Notes under the pieces: generated by a model
Seen by the model: only the letters and a program-made list of their open reading frames with translations
The model's database searches: none
What the model was told of the DNA's origin: nothing
Assembly: GCA_036381595.1 (NCBI GenBank)
Contig: DASVCN010000024.1
Location: 1-50,323 of the forward strand
Length of the DNA: 50,323 nt
Reading direction: 5' to 3'
Origin: Trueperaceae bacterium
Lineage (GTDB): Bacteria; Deinococcota; Deinococci; Deinococcales; Trueperaceae
Made by a program: the position numbers and the translations under genes
Shown here: positions 41,873 through 48,906 of the stretch, one piece after another
How positions within the stretch are numbered: the stretch's first letter is position 1
How the letters are laid out: each line of letters begins with the position of its first letter

Positions 41873-42865
41873 ATGCCGCTGATCCTCGGAATCGACACCT
41901 CCTGCGACGACACCGGAATCGGTCTGGTGAGAGACGGGGAGGTCCTGGCCAACGTGGTCGCTTCCCAGGCCGCGCTGCACGAGAACTTCGGCGGGGTGGT
42001 GCCGGAGACGGCCAGCCGCGAGCACCTGAGCGTGATCGACGGTGTGCTGAAACGCGCCCTCGCTCAGGCGGGCGTGGGCCTCATCGACCTGGAGGGCGTA
42101 GCTGCTACCTTCGGCCCCGGACTGGTCGGGGCGCTGCTGGTGGGACTCAACTTCGGTCGCTCGCTGGCCTGGGGCTTGGATCTGCCGTTCATCCCGGTTC
42201 ATCACCTCGAAGGGCACATCGCGGCGGCAGCAGCGGGGGGATCGGTCGAACCGCCCTTCATCTGCCTGGTCGCCTCCGGCGGTCACACCAGCCTCTTCGA
42301 CGTCCCCAGTTGGGGCGAGTACACCGAACTCGGCCGAACGCGCGACGATGCCGCCGGCGAGGCGTTCGACAAGACGGCTCGGCTCCTCGGCCTCCCCTAC
42401 CCCGGCGGGCCCGAACTGGCGCGCCTGGCGGCCCGAGGGAACGATCGCGCCCACCCGTTCACGCCCCCGATGCAACGGCAGGAAGGGTTCGATTTCTCGT
42501 TCAGCGGACTCAAGACGGCCGTGGCGACGCTGCTGGAACGGCAACCAGGTGCTGACCTTGCCGACGTCGCCGCCTCCTTCCAGAGGACGGTGGTCGAGAG
42601 CCTGGTGAGCACGGCGCTGCGGGCGGCCAATGTGAGCGGCCGTAACACCCTCGTCGTAGCCGGGGGCGTGGCCGCCAACGAACTGCTGCGAAGCGAGCTG
42701 GCGGCGAGCGGTCTGCGGGTTCACCTGCCCCCACCATCACTCGCCACCGACAACGGGGCGATGATCGCGCTCGCCGCCGAGGCCCGCCTCGAGCGTGGGC
42801 CGGTGGCGCCAGGGTGGGAAGTGGACGCGCAGCCTTACCTGCCCCTGGCGAGCCCGCCGAACTGA
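41873..42865 (+). CDS. tsaD: tRNA threonylcarbamoyladenosine transferase TsaD
   Basis: A 330-residue ASKHA-fold protein that puts the threonylcarbamoyl group on A37 of ANN-decoding tRNAs. Metal ligands His111 and His115 are in 'HHLEGH'. 'GPGLVGALLVGLNFGRSLAW' and 'FDFSFSGLKTA' are family blocks, and the nucleotide-binding 'VAGGVAANELLR' is present. The opening 'GIDTSCDDTGIGLV' has Asp in both places where most TsaD have Glu ('IETSCDET'), a conservative change. TsaB, TsaC and TsaE are not in the window. Confidence 0.97.
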   Translation: MPLILGIDTSCDDTGIGLVRDGEVLANVVASQAALHENFGGVVPETASREHLSVIDGVLKRALAQAGVGLIDLEGVAATFGPGLVGALLVGLNFGRSLAWGLDLPFIPVHHLEGHIAAAAAGGSVEPPFICLVASGGHTSLFDVPSWGEYTELGRTRDDAAGEAFDKTARLLGLPYPGGPELARLAARGNDRAHPFTPPMQRQEGFDFSFSGLKTAVATLLERQPGADLADVAASFQRTVVESLVSTALRAANVSGRNTLVVAGGVAANELLRSELAASGLRVHLPPPSLATDNGAMIALAAEARLERGPVAPGWEVDAQPYLPLASPPN

Positions 42866-42894
42866 CACCTGCCCGGCCCGTGCCACGGCTGCCG

Positions 42895-42915
42895 GCGAGG
42901 CTACCTCCGCCTCGC
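42895..42915. terminator. Weak hairpin between tsaD and bshA
   Basis: GCGAGG (42895-42900) pairs with CCTCGC (42910-42915), extendable by two weaker pairs, across the bshA stop. No T run is present; it may slow both convergent transcripts. Confidence 0.3.
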
Positions 42916-44037
42916 TGCCAGCGCCTGCTCGTAGGCAGCCAGGTATTGCGGCACGATGAGCTCCTCCGCGAACTCGTCCACCGCTCGGGCCCGAGCAGCC
43001 TCGCGGAAGCTCCGGTGAACGACCGGGTCGGCCAGTATCCGGAGCGCGCACTCCGCCATCCCCGCGACGTCTTCCTCTGCCCTGAGGCAGCCACTGCGGC
43101 CATCCTCGACCACCTCGGGCAAGCCCCCGGAAGCGCTGCCGACCACGGGCACGCCCGATGACATCGCCTCGAGCGCAGCGAGACCGAAAGACTCCCTGCT
43201 GCTGGGCAACAGGAACAGGTCGGCCAACGCCAGCAGCTTCTCGACCCGCGGGAACGATCCGAGGAAGGTGACGCGGTCTGCTACGGACAGGTCGCGGGCG
43301 AGCTGGAGTGCGACGGGCCGGTCGGGGCCGTCTCCTATCATCAGGAGGCGCGCAGGCATGCGGCCGGCAACCTGGGCGAAGACTCGCAGCACGTTCTGCA
43401 CCCGTTTCACCGGGCGGAAGTTGGAGACGTGCATCAACAGCTTCTCGTCGTCGGCCGCGTAGCGGCGACGCATCTCGGGGTCTTCCCTGGGCCGGAACCG
43501 CTGCGTGTCCACCGGGTTCGGTATGACCCTTATCTCACGAGCGATGCCCAACTGCTCTCTCGTCGCTCCGGCGAGGTAGCTGCTCACCGCGGTCACCACG
43601 TCGGAGCCTTCGACGGAGAACTGGGTGGTACGCAGGTAAGCGGGTTGCAGGCCTACCAGGGTCACGTCGGTGCCGTGCAGGGTCGTGACCAGCGCTGGTT
43701 TGGGCTGATGACGAGCCATGTCGCGGCCCAGTAGCGCGGCTGTTGCGTGCGGCACGGCGTAGTGGGCGTGAACCAGGTCGATCCCTGTCTCTTCGATGAC
43801 CTCCACCAGCTTCGACGCCTCGGAGAGGGTAGTGAGCGGGGCCGAGAAGAGGGGGTAGCTGAGGGTCTCGACCTCGTGGAAGTAGACACCCGGGCAGTCG
43901 GTATCGACCAGCCGGAATGGCAGGCGATCGGCGACGAAGTGCACCTGATGCCCGTGCCGGGCCAGGGCTATGCCCAGTTCGGTGGCGACCACTCCGCTGC
44001 CGCCGGCGCCGCTGTGGAGGAGAACGCCGATGTTCAT
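42901..44037 (-). CDS. bshA: N-acetyl-alpha-D-glucosaminyl L-malate synthase BshA
   Basis: A 378-residue GT4 glycosyltransferase, the first enzyme of bacillithiol synthesis (UDP-GlcNAc plus malate). 'IGVLLHSGAGGSGVVATELG' is the BshA N-terminus. 'DLVHAHYAVPHATAALLGRD' and 'LVTTLHGTDVTLVG' are BshA-specific blocks, and 'SSRESFGLAALEAMSSGVPV' is the GT4 E-x7-E motif. 'HVSNFRPVKRVQNVL' is also characteristic. BshB and BshC are not in the window. The ypdA-like reductase at 5301 fits the same pathway. Confidence 0.93.
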   Translation of the reverse strand: MNIGVLLHSGAGGSGVVATELGIALARHGHQVHFVADRLPFRLVDTDCPGVYFHEVETLSYPLFSAPLTTLSEASKLVEVIEETGIDLVHAHYAVPHATAALLGRDMARHQPKPALVTTLHGTDVTLVGLQPAYLRTTQFSVEGSDVVTAVSSYLAGATREQLGIAREIRVIPNPVDTQRFRPREDPEMRRRYAADDEKLLMHVSNFRPVKRVQNVLRVFAQVAGRMPARLLMIGDGPDRPVALQLARDLSVADRVTFLGSFPRVEKLLALADLFLLPSSRESFGLAALEAMSSGVPVVGSASGGLPEVVEDGRSGCLRAEEDVAGMAECALRILADPVVHRSFREAARARAVDEFAEELIVPQYLAAYEQALAARRR

Positions 44038-44045
44038 GCTCGTCG

Positions 44046-44051
44046 TAGACT
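44046..44051 (+). promoter_or_regulatory. Leaderless-type -10 box for degV
   Basis: TAGACT lies 6 bases before the ATG at 44058, in the 20-base gap to the divergent bshA gene. No equivalent box was found for bshA itself. Confidence 0.55.
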
Positions 44052-44057
44052 CATATC

Positions 44058-44912
44058 ATGTCCCTCGGCATCGTCACCGACTCGACTTGTGACCTGCCGG
44101 CGGCCACCCTCGGTCGATTGAGGGTCGAGGCGGTCCCGCTGAGGCTGCACATAGGTGACGAAATCTATCTCGACTGGCGCGACATAGACCCGGCGACACT
44201 CTACGATTGGATGCTCGATCAGGGCGTGCTTGCCACCGTCTACCCCCCCGAACCCGAAGACTTCATGCACGTCTACCGGCGCCAGTTGCAGCGGTACGAC
44301 CGTGTCGTCTCCATCCACCTCTCGGCAGCGTTCTCAGGAACGCTCGAACAGGCCCGACGGGCTGCGCGTCGTCTGGGCGTCGAAGGACAGATCACCTTCA
44401 TCGATTCCGGCTTCGCCGGGCCCGGCCTGGCCGAGTTCGTCCTCGAGGCCGCCGAGCTCGTGCGCGCGGGGGCGGGCGCCGTTGACGTCTTCCGGATGGT
44501 GAGCCGACTGCGCGAGGAGGTGTACGGGGTACTGAGTCCGAGCAACGGGGGCTGGGGCGGAGAGCTCGACTGGTTGAGGAGCCTGCGCGAGAAGCGCCAT
44601 CTCGCCTCGGGCCACCGGCGGCTGGTGGAGATGGAACCGGGTCGAGTTCGCCAGGTCGGCTGGGCACGAGTAGGCAAGGTCGGGGCCGGCCTGGCGGCTG
44701 CTCTGCGTCAGCGCTTCGGTCAGCAGAGTCTCCACATCGCGATCTCTCATGCGGGCTCTGATCCGGAAGCGCTCGCTACCCTCAGGGCTTCGATGGAGGA
44801 GGGCGGCCTGCGGATCGCTCACGGGCGGGTGCAGATGGTGGGCCCCGCGATGGCCGCCCGGCTGGGGCCTACCTCGTCGATGGTATTCGCCAGGCCGGCA
44901 CCAGTCAGATAG
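44058..44912 (+). CDS. DegV family fatty-acid-binding protein
   Basis: A 284-residue DegV protein, the FakB-like family that presents fatty acids for phosphorylation. 'GIVTDSTCDLP' (4-14) is the hallmark opening. 'SIHLSAAFSGTLEQARRAA' carries the conserved lipid-headgroup Ser ('SGT'). 'FIDSGFAGPGLAEFVLEAAE' is the family's 'VIDS...G.G..v..A'. The fatty-acid partner kinase FakA is not in the window. Confidence 0.92.
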   Translation: MSLGIVTDSTCDLPAATLGRLRVEAVPLRLHIGDEIYLDWRDIDPATLYDWMLDQGVLATVYPPEPEDFMHVYRRQLQRYDRVVSIHLSAAFSGTLEQARRAARRLGVEGQITFIDSGFAGPGLAEFVLEAAELVRAGAGAVDVFRMVSRLREEVYGVLSPSNGGWGGELDWLRSLREKRHLASGHRRLVEMEPGRVRQVGWARVGKVGAGLAAALRQRFGQQSLHIAISHAGSDPEALATLRASMEEGGLRIAHGRVQMVGPAMAARLGPTSSMVFARPAPVR

Positions 44913-44925
44913 TCGCCCGGCACCG

Positions 44926-45486
44926 TCAGCGCACGGCGCCCCACAGTCCGCCCAGGTACATCTCCTGCGTCACGACCCCGGCAACCTTACCGTCCTCCAT
45001 GACGACTACGAGCTTCTCATGTGCCAACACCCGCCGCAGGTCGGTGACGGCAGCCCTGCCGTCCACCTTCACCAGCTCCTCCCACGAGGTGATCCGCTCC
45101 CTGGTGAGCCCCGTAACCCCTATCGGCACGCCCCGCTCCTCGACCACCACGATCCTGTTCTCGGCCAGCGTCTGGATGTTCTGCGCCGACTCCACGCGTG
45201 GGACCTGTGCGGCCACCTGCCTGGCGGTTGGCGGGGCGACGAGACCGAACGAGAGCAGTGTGGGGCTGGGCATCCGCAGGGCCGACCGGAGATAGCGGAG
45301 CGCGCTCGTGAAGGCGATGACGAAGAGGAGTCCCTCTGCTACGCCCGCGACATCGAAATCGTGGAAAGCGAGGCTGCCCCGCCGCCCCAGCAGCAGGTAG
45401 AGGAGGAACGACAGGAGGAGGGCGAAGACGATCGCCGCGAGTGCGCCTAGGAGGGCCGCAAGACGCAGCTGGCCGGGGCGTCTCAC
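44926..45486 (-). CDS. Membrane protein with C-terminal CBS-domain pair
   Basis: A 186-residue protein. Two hydrophobic segments lie at the N-terminus (about 8-33 and 47-63). The remainder reads as one CBS/Bateman unit: 'NIQTLAENRIVVVEERGVPI' with 'GVTGLT', then 'DLRRVLAHEKLVVVMEDGKV' with 'AGVVTQ'. CBS pairs usually bind adenosine nucleotides. No channel or transporter domain is attached. Its start overlaps the stop of the nucleotidyltransferase gene by four bases (ATGA, 45483-45486). Confidence 0.78.
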   Translation of the reverse strand: MRRPGQLRLAALLGALAAIVFALLLSFLLYLLLGRRGSLAFHDFDVAGVAEGLLFVIAFTSALRYLRSALRMPSPTLLSFGLVAPPTARQVAAQVPRVESAQNIQTLAENRIVVVEERGVPIGVTGLTRERITSWEELVKVDGRAAVTDLRRVLAHEKLVVVMEDGKVAGVVTQEMYLGGLWGAVR

Positions 45487-46247
45487 GGACGAACCACCGG
45501 GTTCATCGGGACGCCGAGGTGTTCGAGGCGGTCGACGTCGGCCGCGAGCGAAGCGTCCTCGCTGATCACCGCCCGTACCTTCCCGCCCAGGCGCCCAGTC
45601 ACGATCTGCTCCAGGCGATTCACATCGGCCCTGCCGGCCAGGAGAGCAAGGAGCGTCCGCGGACCCACCAACCGAGCCAGAGCGAACGGGTTCTTACGGG
45701 CAAGATAGACCCGGTCCATGAAGCGGAGGAGCGGAGCGGTCAGTGTCGGTCTCAGGAGCATAAGGTTGCCTCCGGTGAAGCGACCCTGCTTCACCTTCAC
45801 GAAAGTGCGCTCATGGGTCGGGAAGGCCGCCAGCGAATCCTCCGCGCTGACGATCGGGTAGGCCAGGTCGGCGTCACCCGCCCGCGCGACGAATCTGTCG
45901 ATGGCGTCGCCGGTTAGCCAGGGAACGTCGGCCGTTACGACCAACATGGTCGAGCCAGCTGCGAGCGACTGGGCGGCTCCGAGCCCCAGTGCCAGGGAGT
46001 GTCCGAAGCCGCTTCCGGGGGGTATCAGCCGTACGCCGTCGAAGTCGGGGGCGTCGCAAGGAGGGCCCACCACGACCATGTCGCAGACCGACCGGGAGGC
46101 ACGAAGGGCCGACAGCACGAAGGCGGCCATGGGCCTGCCGTTGAGCGGCACCAGCGACTTGGAGGGCACTTTCGCAGCCTTGGCGAGCGCATCGTTCGGG
46201 TCCCCGCCCGCGAGCACCACTGCGACTACCTTCCCACTCTCCTGCAT
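45483..46247 (-). CDS. MobA-like/NTP-transferase family nucleotidyltransferase
   Basis: A 254-residue protein with the NTP_transf_3 opening 'VVAVVLAGGDPND' and 'VPSKSLVPLNGRPMAAFVLS' (the P-K-x-L..G-x-P-h block). 'MLVVTADVPWLTGDAIDRFV' is the metal-binding 'D-x-P-x-L' region. The GGxSxRMG loop of true MobA is altered (GGDPNDALAK), so its nucleotide or acceptor is not predictable. A TAGAAT box lies 11 bases upstream of the ATG. It is coupled to the CBS membrane protein by overlap. Confidence 0.8.
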   Translation of the reverse strand: MQESGKVVAVVLAGGDPNDALAKAAKVPSKSLVPLNGRPMAAFVLSALRASRSVCDMVVVGPPCDAPDFDGVRLIPPGSGFGHSLALGLGAAQSLAAGSTMLVVTADVPWLTGDAIDRFVARAGDADLAYPIVSAEDSLAAFPTHERTFVKVKQGRFTGGNLMLLRPTLTAPLLRFMDRVYLARKNPFALARLVGPRTLLALLAGRADVNRLEQIVTGRLGGKVRAVISEDASLAADVDRLEHLGVPMNPVVRP

Positions 46248-46258
46248 GTCGATGGGGC

Positions 46259-46264
46259 ATTCTA
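46259..46264 (-). promoter_or_regulatory. -10 box for nucleotidyltransferase gene
   Basis: On the minus strand TAGAAT lies 11 bases before the ATG at 46247. This predicts a leader of about 4-5 bases. Confidence 0.4.
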
Positions 46265-46298
46265 CCCCAGCAGCAGGAGGCTGCCTCGGCCAGAAGGC

Positions 46299-46335
46299 GG
46301 AACGCCGCCTGGCGAGCGAGCCAGCGCGGCGTTCC
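46299..46335 (-). terminator. Hairpin terminator after PEGA-protein gene
   Basis: GGAACGCCGC (46299-46308) pairs with GCGGCGTTCC (46326-46335). CTGGC/GCCAG pair inside with a 6-base loop and one bulged C. It lies 18 bases beyond the gene's stop. The T run is poor. Confidence 0.65.
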
Positions 46336-46352
46336 TGGGGGAGGAGGGAAGG

Positions 46353-47597
46353 TTATTGCTGCTCTTGCCTCACCCGCACGAAGCTGCTTTCGCCCGCACG
46401 GATGTTCACGTCGCTGACATAGGTGCGGTAGCCGGGCGCGACTACCGTGAGCTGATACGACCCTGGGAGGAGGTCGGGGATAGTCAGGAGCCCGCTGCCG
46501 TTGGCGATGTTGCCCACGTAGCGCCCATCGAGGAAGACCTGGGCGCCGCCCACGTTGGCGACGATCTCCAAGGAACCGTGCAGGCCGACGAGTTGGGTGC
46601 TCACCGTCTGGCTGCCGCCCGCGCGTACATCGAAGCGGACGAACGTGTCCTGGTAGCCGGGGAGGCTGAAGCGCGCCTCGTAGCTCCCGGCTTCGAGCTC
46701 GATGGTGCCGGTGGGGGTGGTCCCTACATAGCGTCCGTCGACGTAGACCTCGGCCCGGCGCGGGTTGCTGTCGAAGCTGACCTGGCCGGTGCGCCGCACC
46801 GGCTGCAGGGTGGCGTCGACCGTAGTGGTACTGCCCGGACGCAGGTTGACCGATTGAGAGAAGGTCTCGTAACCCTGGCGTTCGACGCGCACGTCGTGAC
46901 GCCCGGGGCGGGTGCCGTAGCTGACCGGGGTGTATCCGACGAACTGGCCGTCGACGTATACAGCCGCGTCGGATGGGCTGGAGCGAACGGAGAGGGTGCC
47001 GAAGGCTGCTTGCTCCGGACGGTCCCCGACGTAGAGCAGGGCGGTGTCGGTCACCCAGTTCTGCTGTTCGATGGGACGCACCACGATGGAGAGGTTACGG
47101 GCGAATCCCTCCTCGCCCAGGTTCGAGGTAGCGAAGCCTCCCTCCTCCTGGAAGGTCGCCAGCTGCCTGGTGTCGAGCTGGGTCCGCGAAGCTACCGCGA
47201 TCACCTTGTCGAGCCCGCGAGGCGGAGCCGCGTTGAAGACGTAGCGAGCGTTGCGCGCCGGGAAGTAGCGGGTTTCGCCCGCCTGCAGGTAGTTGTCCTG
47301 TCCCGCTCGGTCGAACCGGTTGGGGAGAAGCTGGGTGATCTCTCCGTTCGGCCTGACGTCGAAGAGGTAGACGTAGGCGTCCTCGCTCACCCGGACACCG
47401 ATGCTGATCTCCTCGCCCACTCGGTAGGTAGGGATGCCTTCGCCGCCACCCTTGTCGAGGAAGACGTCGACGTCGAAGCCGGGGCGGGGATTGATGACGA
47501 TCGATTGCGGGCTGAAGACGACTCCATCCTGGGATTGAGCCCAGGCGGGAGCGGCCCAAACCAGTGTCAGGAGCAGAAGAGCGAATAGCCTTTTCAT
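46353..47597 (-). CDS. Secreted DUF4384 and triple-PEGA protein
   Basis: A 414-residue exported protein. Signal peptide 1-20 ('MKRLFALLLLTLVWAAPAWA'). Residues about 28-192 resemble DUF4384 ('GEEISIGVRVSEDAYVYLFD', 'GEITQLLPN', 'YFPA'). Three PEGA repeats follow at about 200-266, 271-337 and 341-410, each with 'A.V.vDG.fvG.TP' ('AAVYVDGQFVGYTP', 'AEVYVDGRYVGTTP', 'AQVFLDGRYVGN'). PEGA repeats are surface modules that may bind S-layer or cell wall. GGAGAGGG precedes the ATG. A hairpin terminator follows. Confidence 0.88.
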   Translation of the reverse strand: MKRLFALLLLTLVWAAPAWAQSQDGVVFSPQSIVINPRPGFDVDVFLDKGGGEGIPTYRVGEEISIGVRVSEDAYVYLFDVRPNGEITQLLPNRFDRAGQDNYLQAGETRYFPARNARYVFNAAPPRGLDKVIAVASRTQLDTRQLATFQEEGGFATSNLGEEGFARNLSIVVRPIEQQNWVTDTALLYVGDRPEQAAFGTLSVRSSPSDAAVYVDGQFVGYTPVSYGTRPGRHDVRVERQGYETFSQSVNLRPGSTTTVDATLQPVRRTGQVSFDSNPRRAEVYVDGRYVGTTPTGTIELEAGSYEARFSLPGYQDTFVRFDVRAGGSQTVSTQLVGLHGSLEIVANVGGAQVFLDGRYVGNIANGSGLLTIPDLLPGSYQLTVVAPGYRTYVSDVNIRAGESSFVRVRQEQQ

Positions 47598-47779
47598 GCA
47601 CCCTCTCCTTTCGGGAACCTGTGCGAGGCGGTGGTGCCTGCGGCGGGCAACGCTCCCTCATGATCCGAGGTGGTCGTGCCCGTGCCGATCGCGCGTGCTG
47701 TTACGTAGCAGTGCACGGATGGAGACTAGCACCTGGGCCTTCCCGTGCGTGTGCCCATACTTAAAGCTTCTTCATCTAC

Positions 47780-47849
47780 TCTGGTCACACCGTGGCCGGC
47801 GTTTCCGTCAAGGTAGGTTACAGAGAGGCCGGCAACCGGCCAGCTGTCA
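47780..47849 (+). promoter_or_regulatory. Promoter/leader region of LolA-like gene
   Basis: TACTCT near 47777-47782 is a possible -10. GGCCGGCAACCGGCC near 47829-47843 forms a 6-base-pair hairpin just before the ribosome-binding site. The rest of the 47598-47865 gap shows nothing recognisable. Confidence 0.3.
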
Positions 47850-47865
47850 GATTTAAGGAGTTCGA

Positions 47866-48567
47866 ATGAAGATCCGCAACAGAAGCGTGCCCAAGCTGGC
47901 GATGATGCTGGCTCTGCTCGTCACCGGAACGGTCCTCGCTCAGCCCCTCTCGGCCGATGAAGTGCTGGAACGGGTAACGGCCCAGGCGGAGTCGCTCGAA
48001 GACGCCAGCTTCCTCCTGACGGGAGAGCTGATCGATCCGGATGGAACCACGATCAACCTCGAGGTCGCCATAGAGGTGATCCCCGGCGAGGAGGTGGCCA
48101 GGGCTACCTTCTATCAGCCGGACGCGCTGGCCGACAACGTGATCGTCTTCGAGGACGATACGGTCAAGAACTACCTGTTCCTGACCAATCAGGTGACGCT
48201 GTTCGATGCCAACGATCCTGACGCCCTGGGCGGGCTGCTAACGGGGCAGGCGGGCGAAGACGAGGGCTTCGAGTTCACTCTCGACCTCGACGCCCTGTTC
48301 GCCGGCTGGGAAGCGAGCCTGGAGAGTTACGAAGGCGGTGTCTATCGGCTGCGGATGGACAACAATTCTGAAGGCGCGGCCATAGACCACGCCTTCGTCA
48401 ACGTACCGGAAGAGAGTTGGATACCGGCGTCGGTCACGTTGGTAGCTCCCGAAGACCGCGTTCTCGCCGAACTGTTCGTCGAGGAGTTCGAGCGTGACCA
48501 GGGTCTTTCGGCCGAGGACGTGACCTACCTGCCCGAAGACGCCGAGGTGATCGACGAGCGCAACTAG
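47866..48567 (+). CDS. LolA-fold lipoprotein-sorting-like protein
   Basis: A 233-residue exported protein. Signal peptide ('KLAMMLALLVTGTVLAQP'), then 'SADEVLERVTAQAESLEDAS', 'FLLTGELIDPDG' and 'VARATFYQPDALADNVIVFE', which continues 'DDTVKNYL'. This is the LolA/LolB-like half-barrel pattern ('lp..ld..g..a..yyp'). Outer-membrane lipoprotein carriers and RseB-like sensors share this fold, so the role is uncertain. AAGGAG lies 6 bases before the ATG. Its stop shares a CTAG with the convergent DUF378 gene (48564-48567), so no terminator separates them. Confidence 0.82.
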   Translation: MKIRNRSVPKLAMMLALLVTGTVLAQPLSADEVLERVTAQAESLEDASFLLTGELIDPDGTTINLEVAIEVIPGEEVARATFYQPDALADNVIVFEDDTVKNYLFLTNQVTLFDANDPDALGGLLTGQAGEDEGFEFTLDLDALFAGWEASLESYEGGVYRLRMDNNSEGAAIDHAFVNVPEESWIPASVTLVAPEDRVLAELFVEEFERDQGLSAEDVTYLPEDAEVIDERN

Positions 48568-48782
48568 GTAGTGGTAACCCTCTCCTCGTCACCCAGCCTG
48601 CCGAATAGGCCCAGGCAGATGAGTCCAGCTATCCCCACCAGGGTGTAGATGATGCGGGCGCCCGCCGAGTCCTGGCCTCCGAAGATCGCGGCGACCAGAT
48701 CGAATTGGAAGAGGCCGACGAGCCCCCAGTTGATGGCCCCGATGATTATCAGGGCGAGCGAGATCGAGTAGAGCGTCTTCAT
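48564..48782 (-). CDS. DUF378 small membrane protein
   Basis: A 72-residue protein with the DUF378 pattern: 'SLALIIIGAINWGLVGLFQF' with 'DLVAAIFGG', then 'ARIIYTLVGIAGLICLGLF'. Two membrane segments are predicted. Role unknown; the family is widespread and often stress-associated. ATG 48782 is chosen from homology (frame open to 48953), with GGGAG upstream. It ends in a shared CTAG with the convergent LolA-like gene. Confidence 0.88.
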   Translation of the reverse strand: MKTLYSISLALIIIGAINWGLVGLFQFDLVAAIFGGQDSAGARIIYTLVGIAGLICLGLFGRLGDEERVTTT

Positions 48783-48906
48783 CCCTTGCTCCCTTCGTGA
48801 CTCCGTTGCCTTCTCCCAGCGAGAGGGTCGAGTGAGCCATTGTGGAGCGAAGGACCAATTCTGCACACGGTCGGGGCACCAAATTCCCCGATAGCGTTCG
48901 GTAGCT

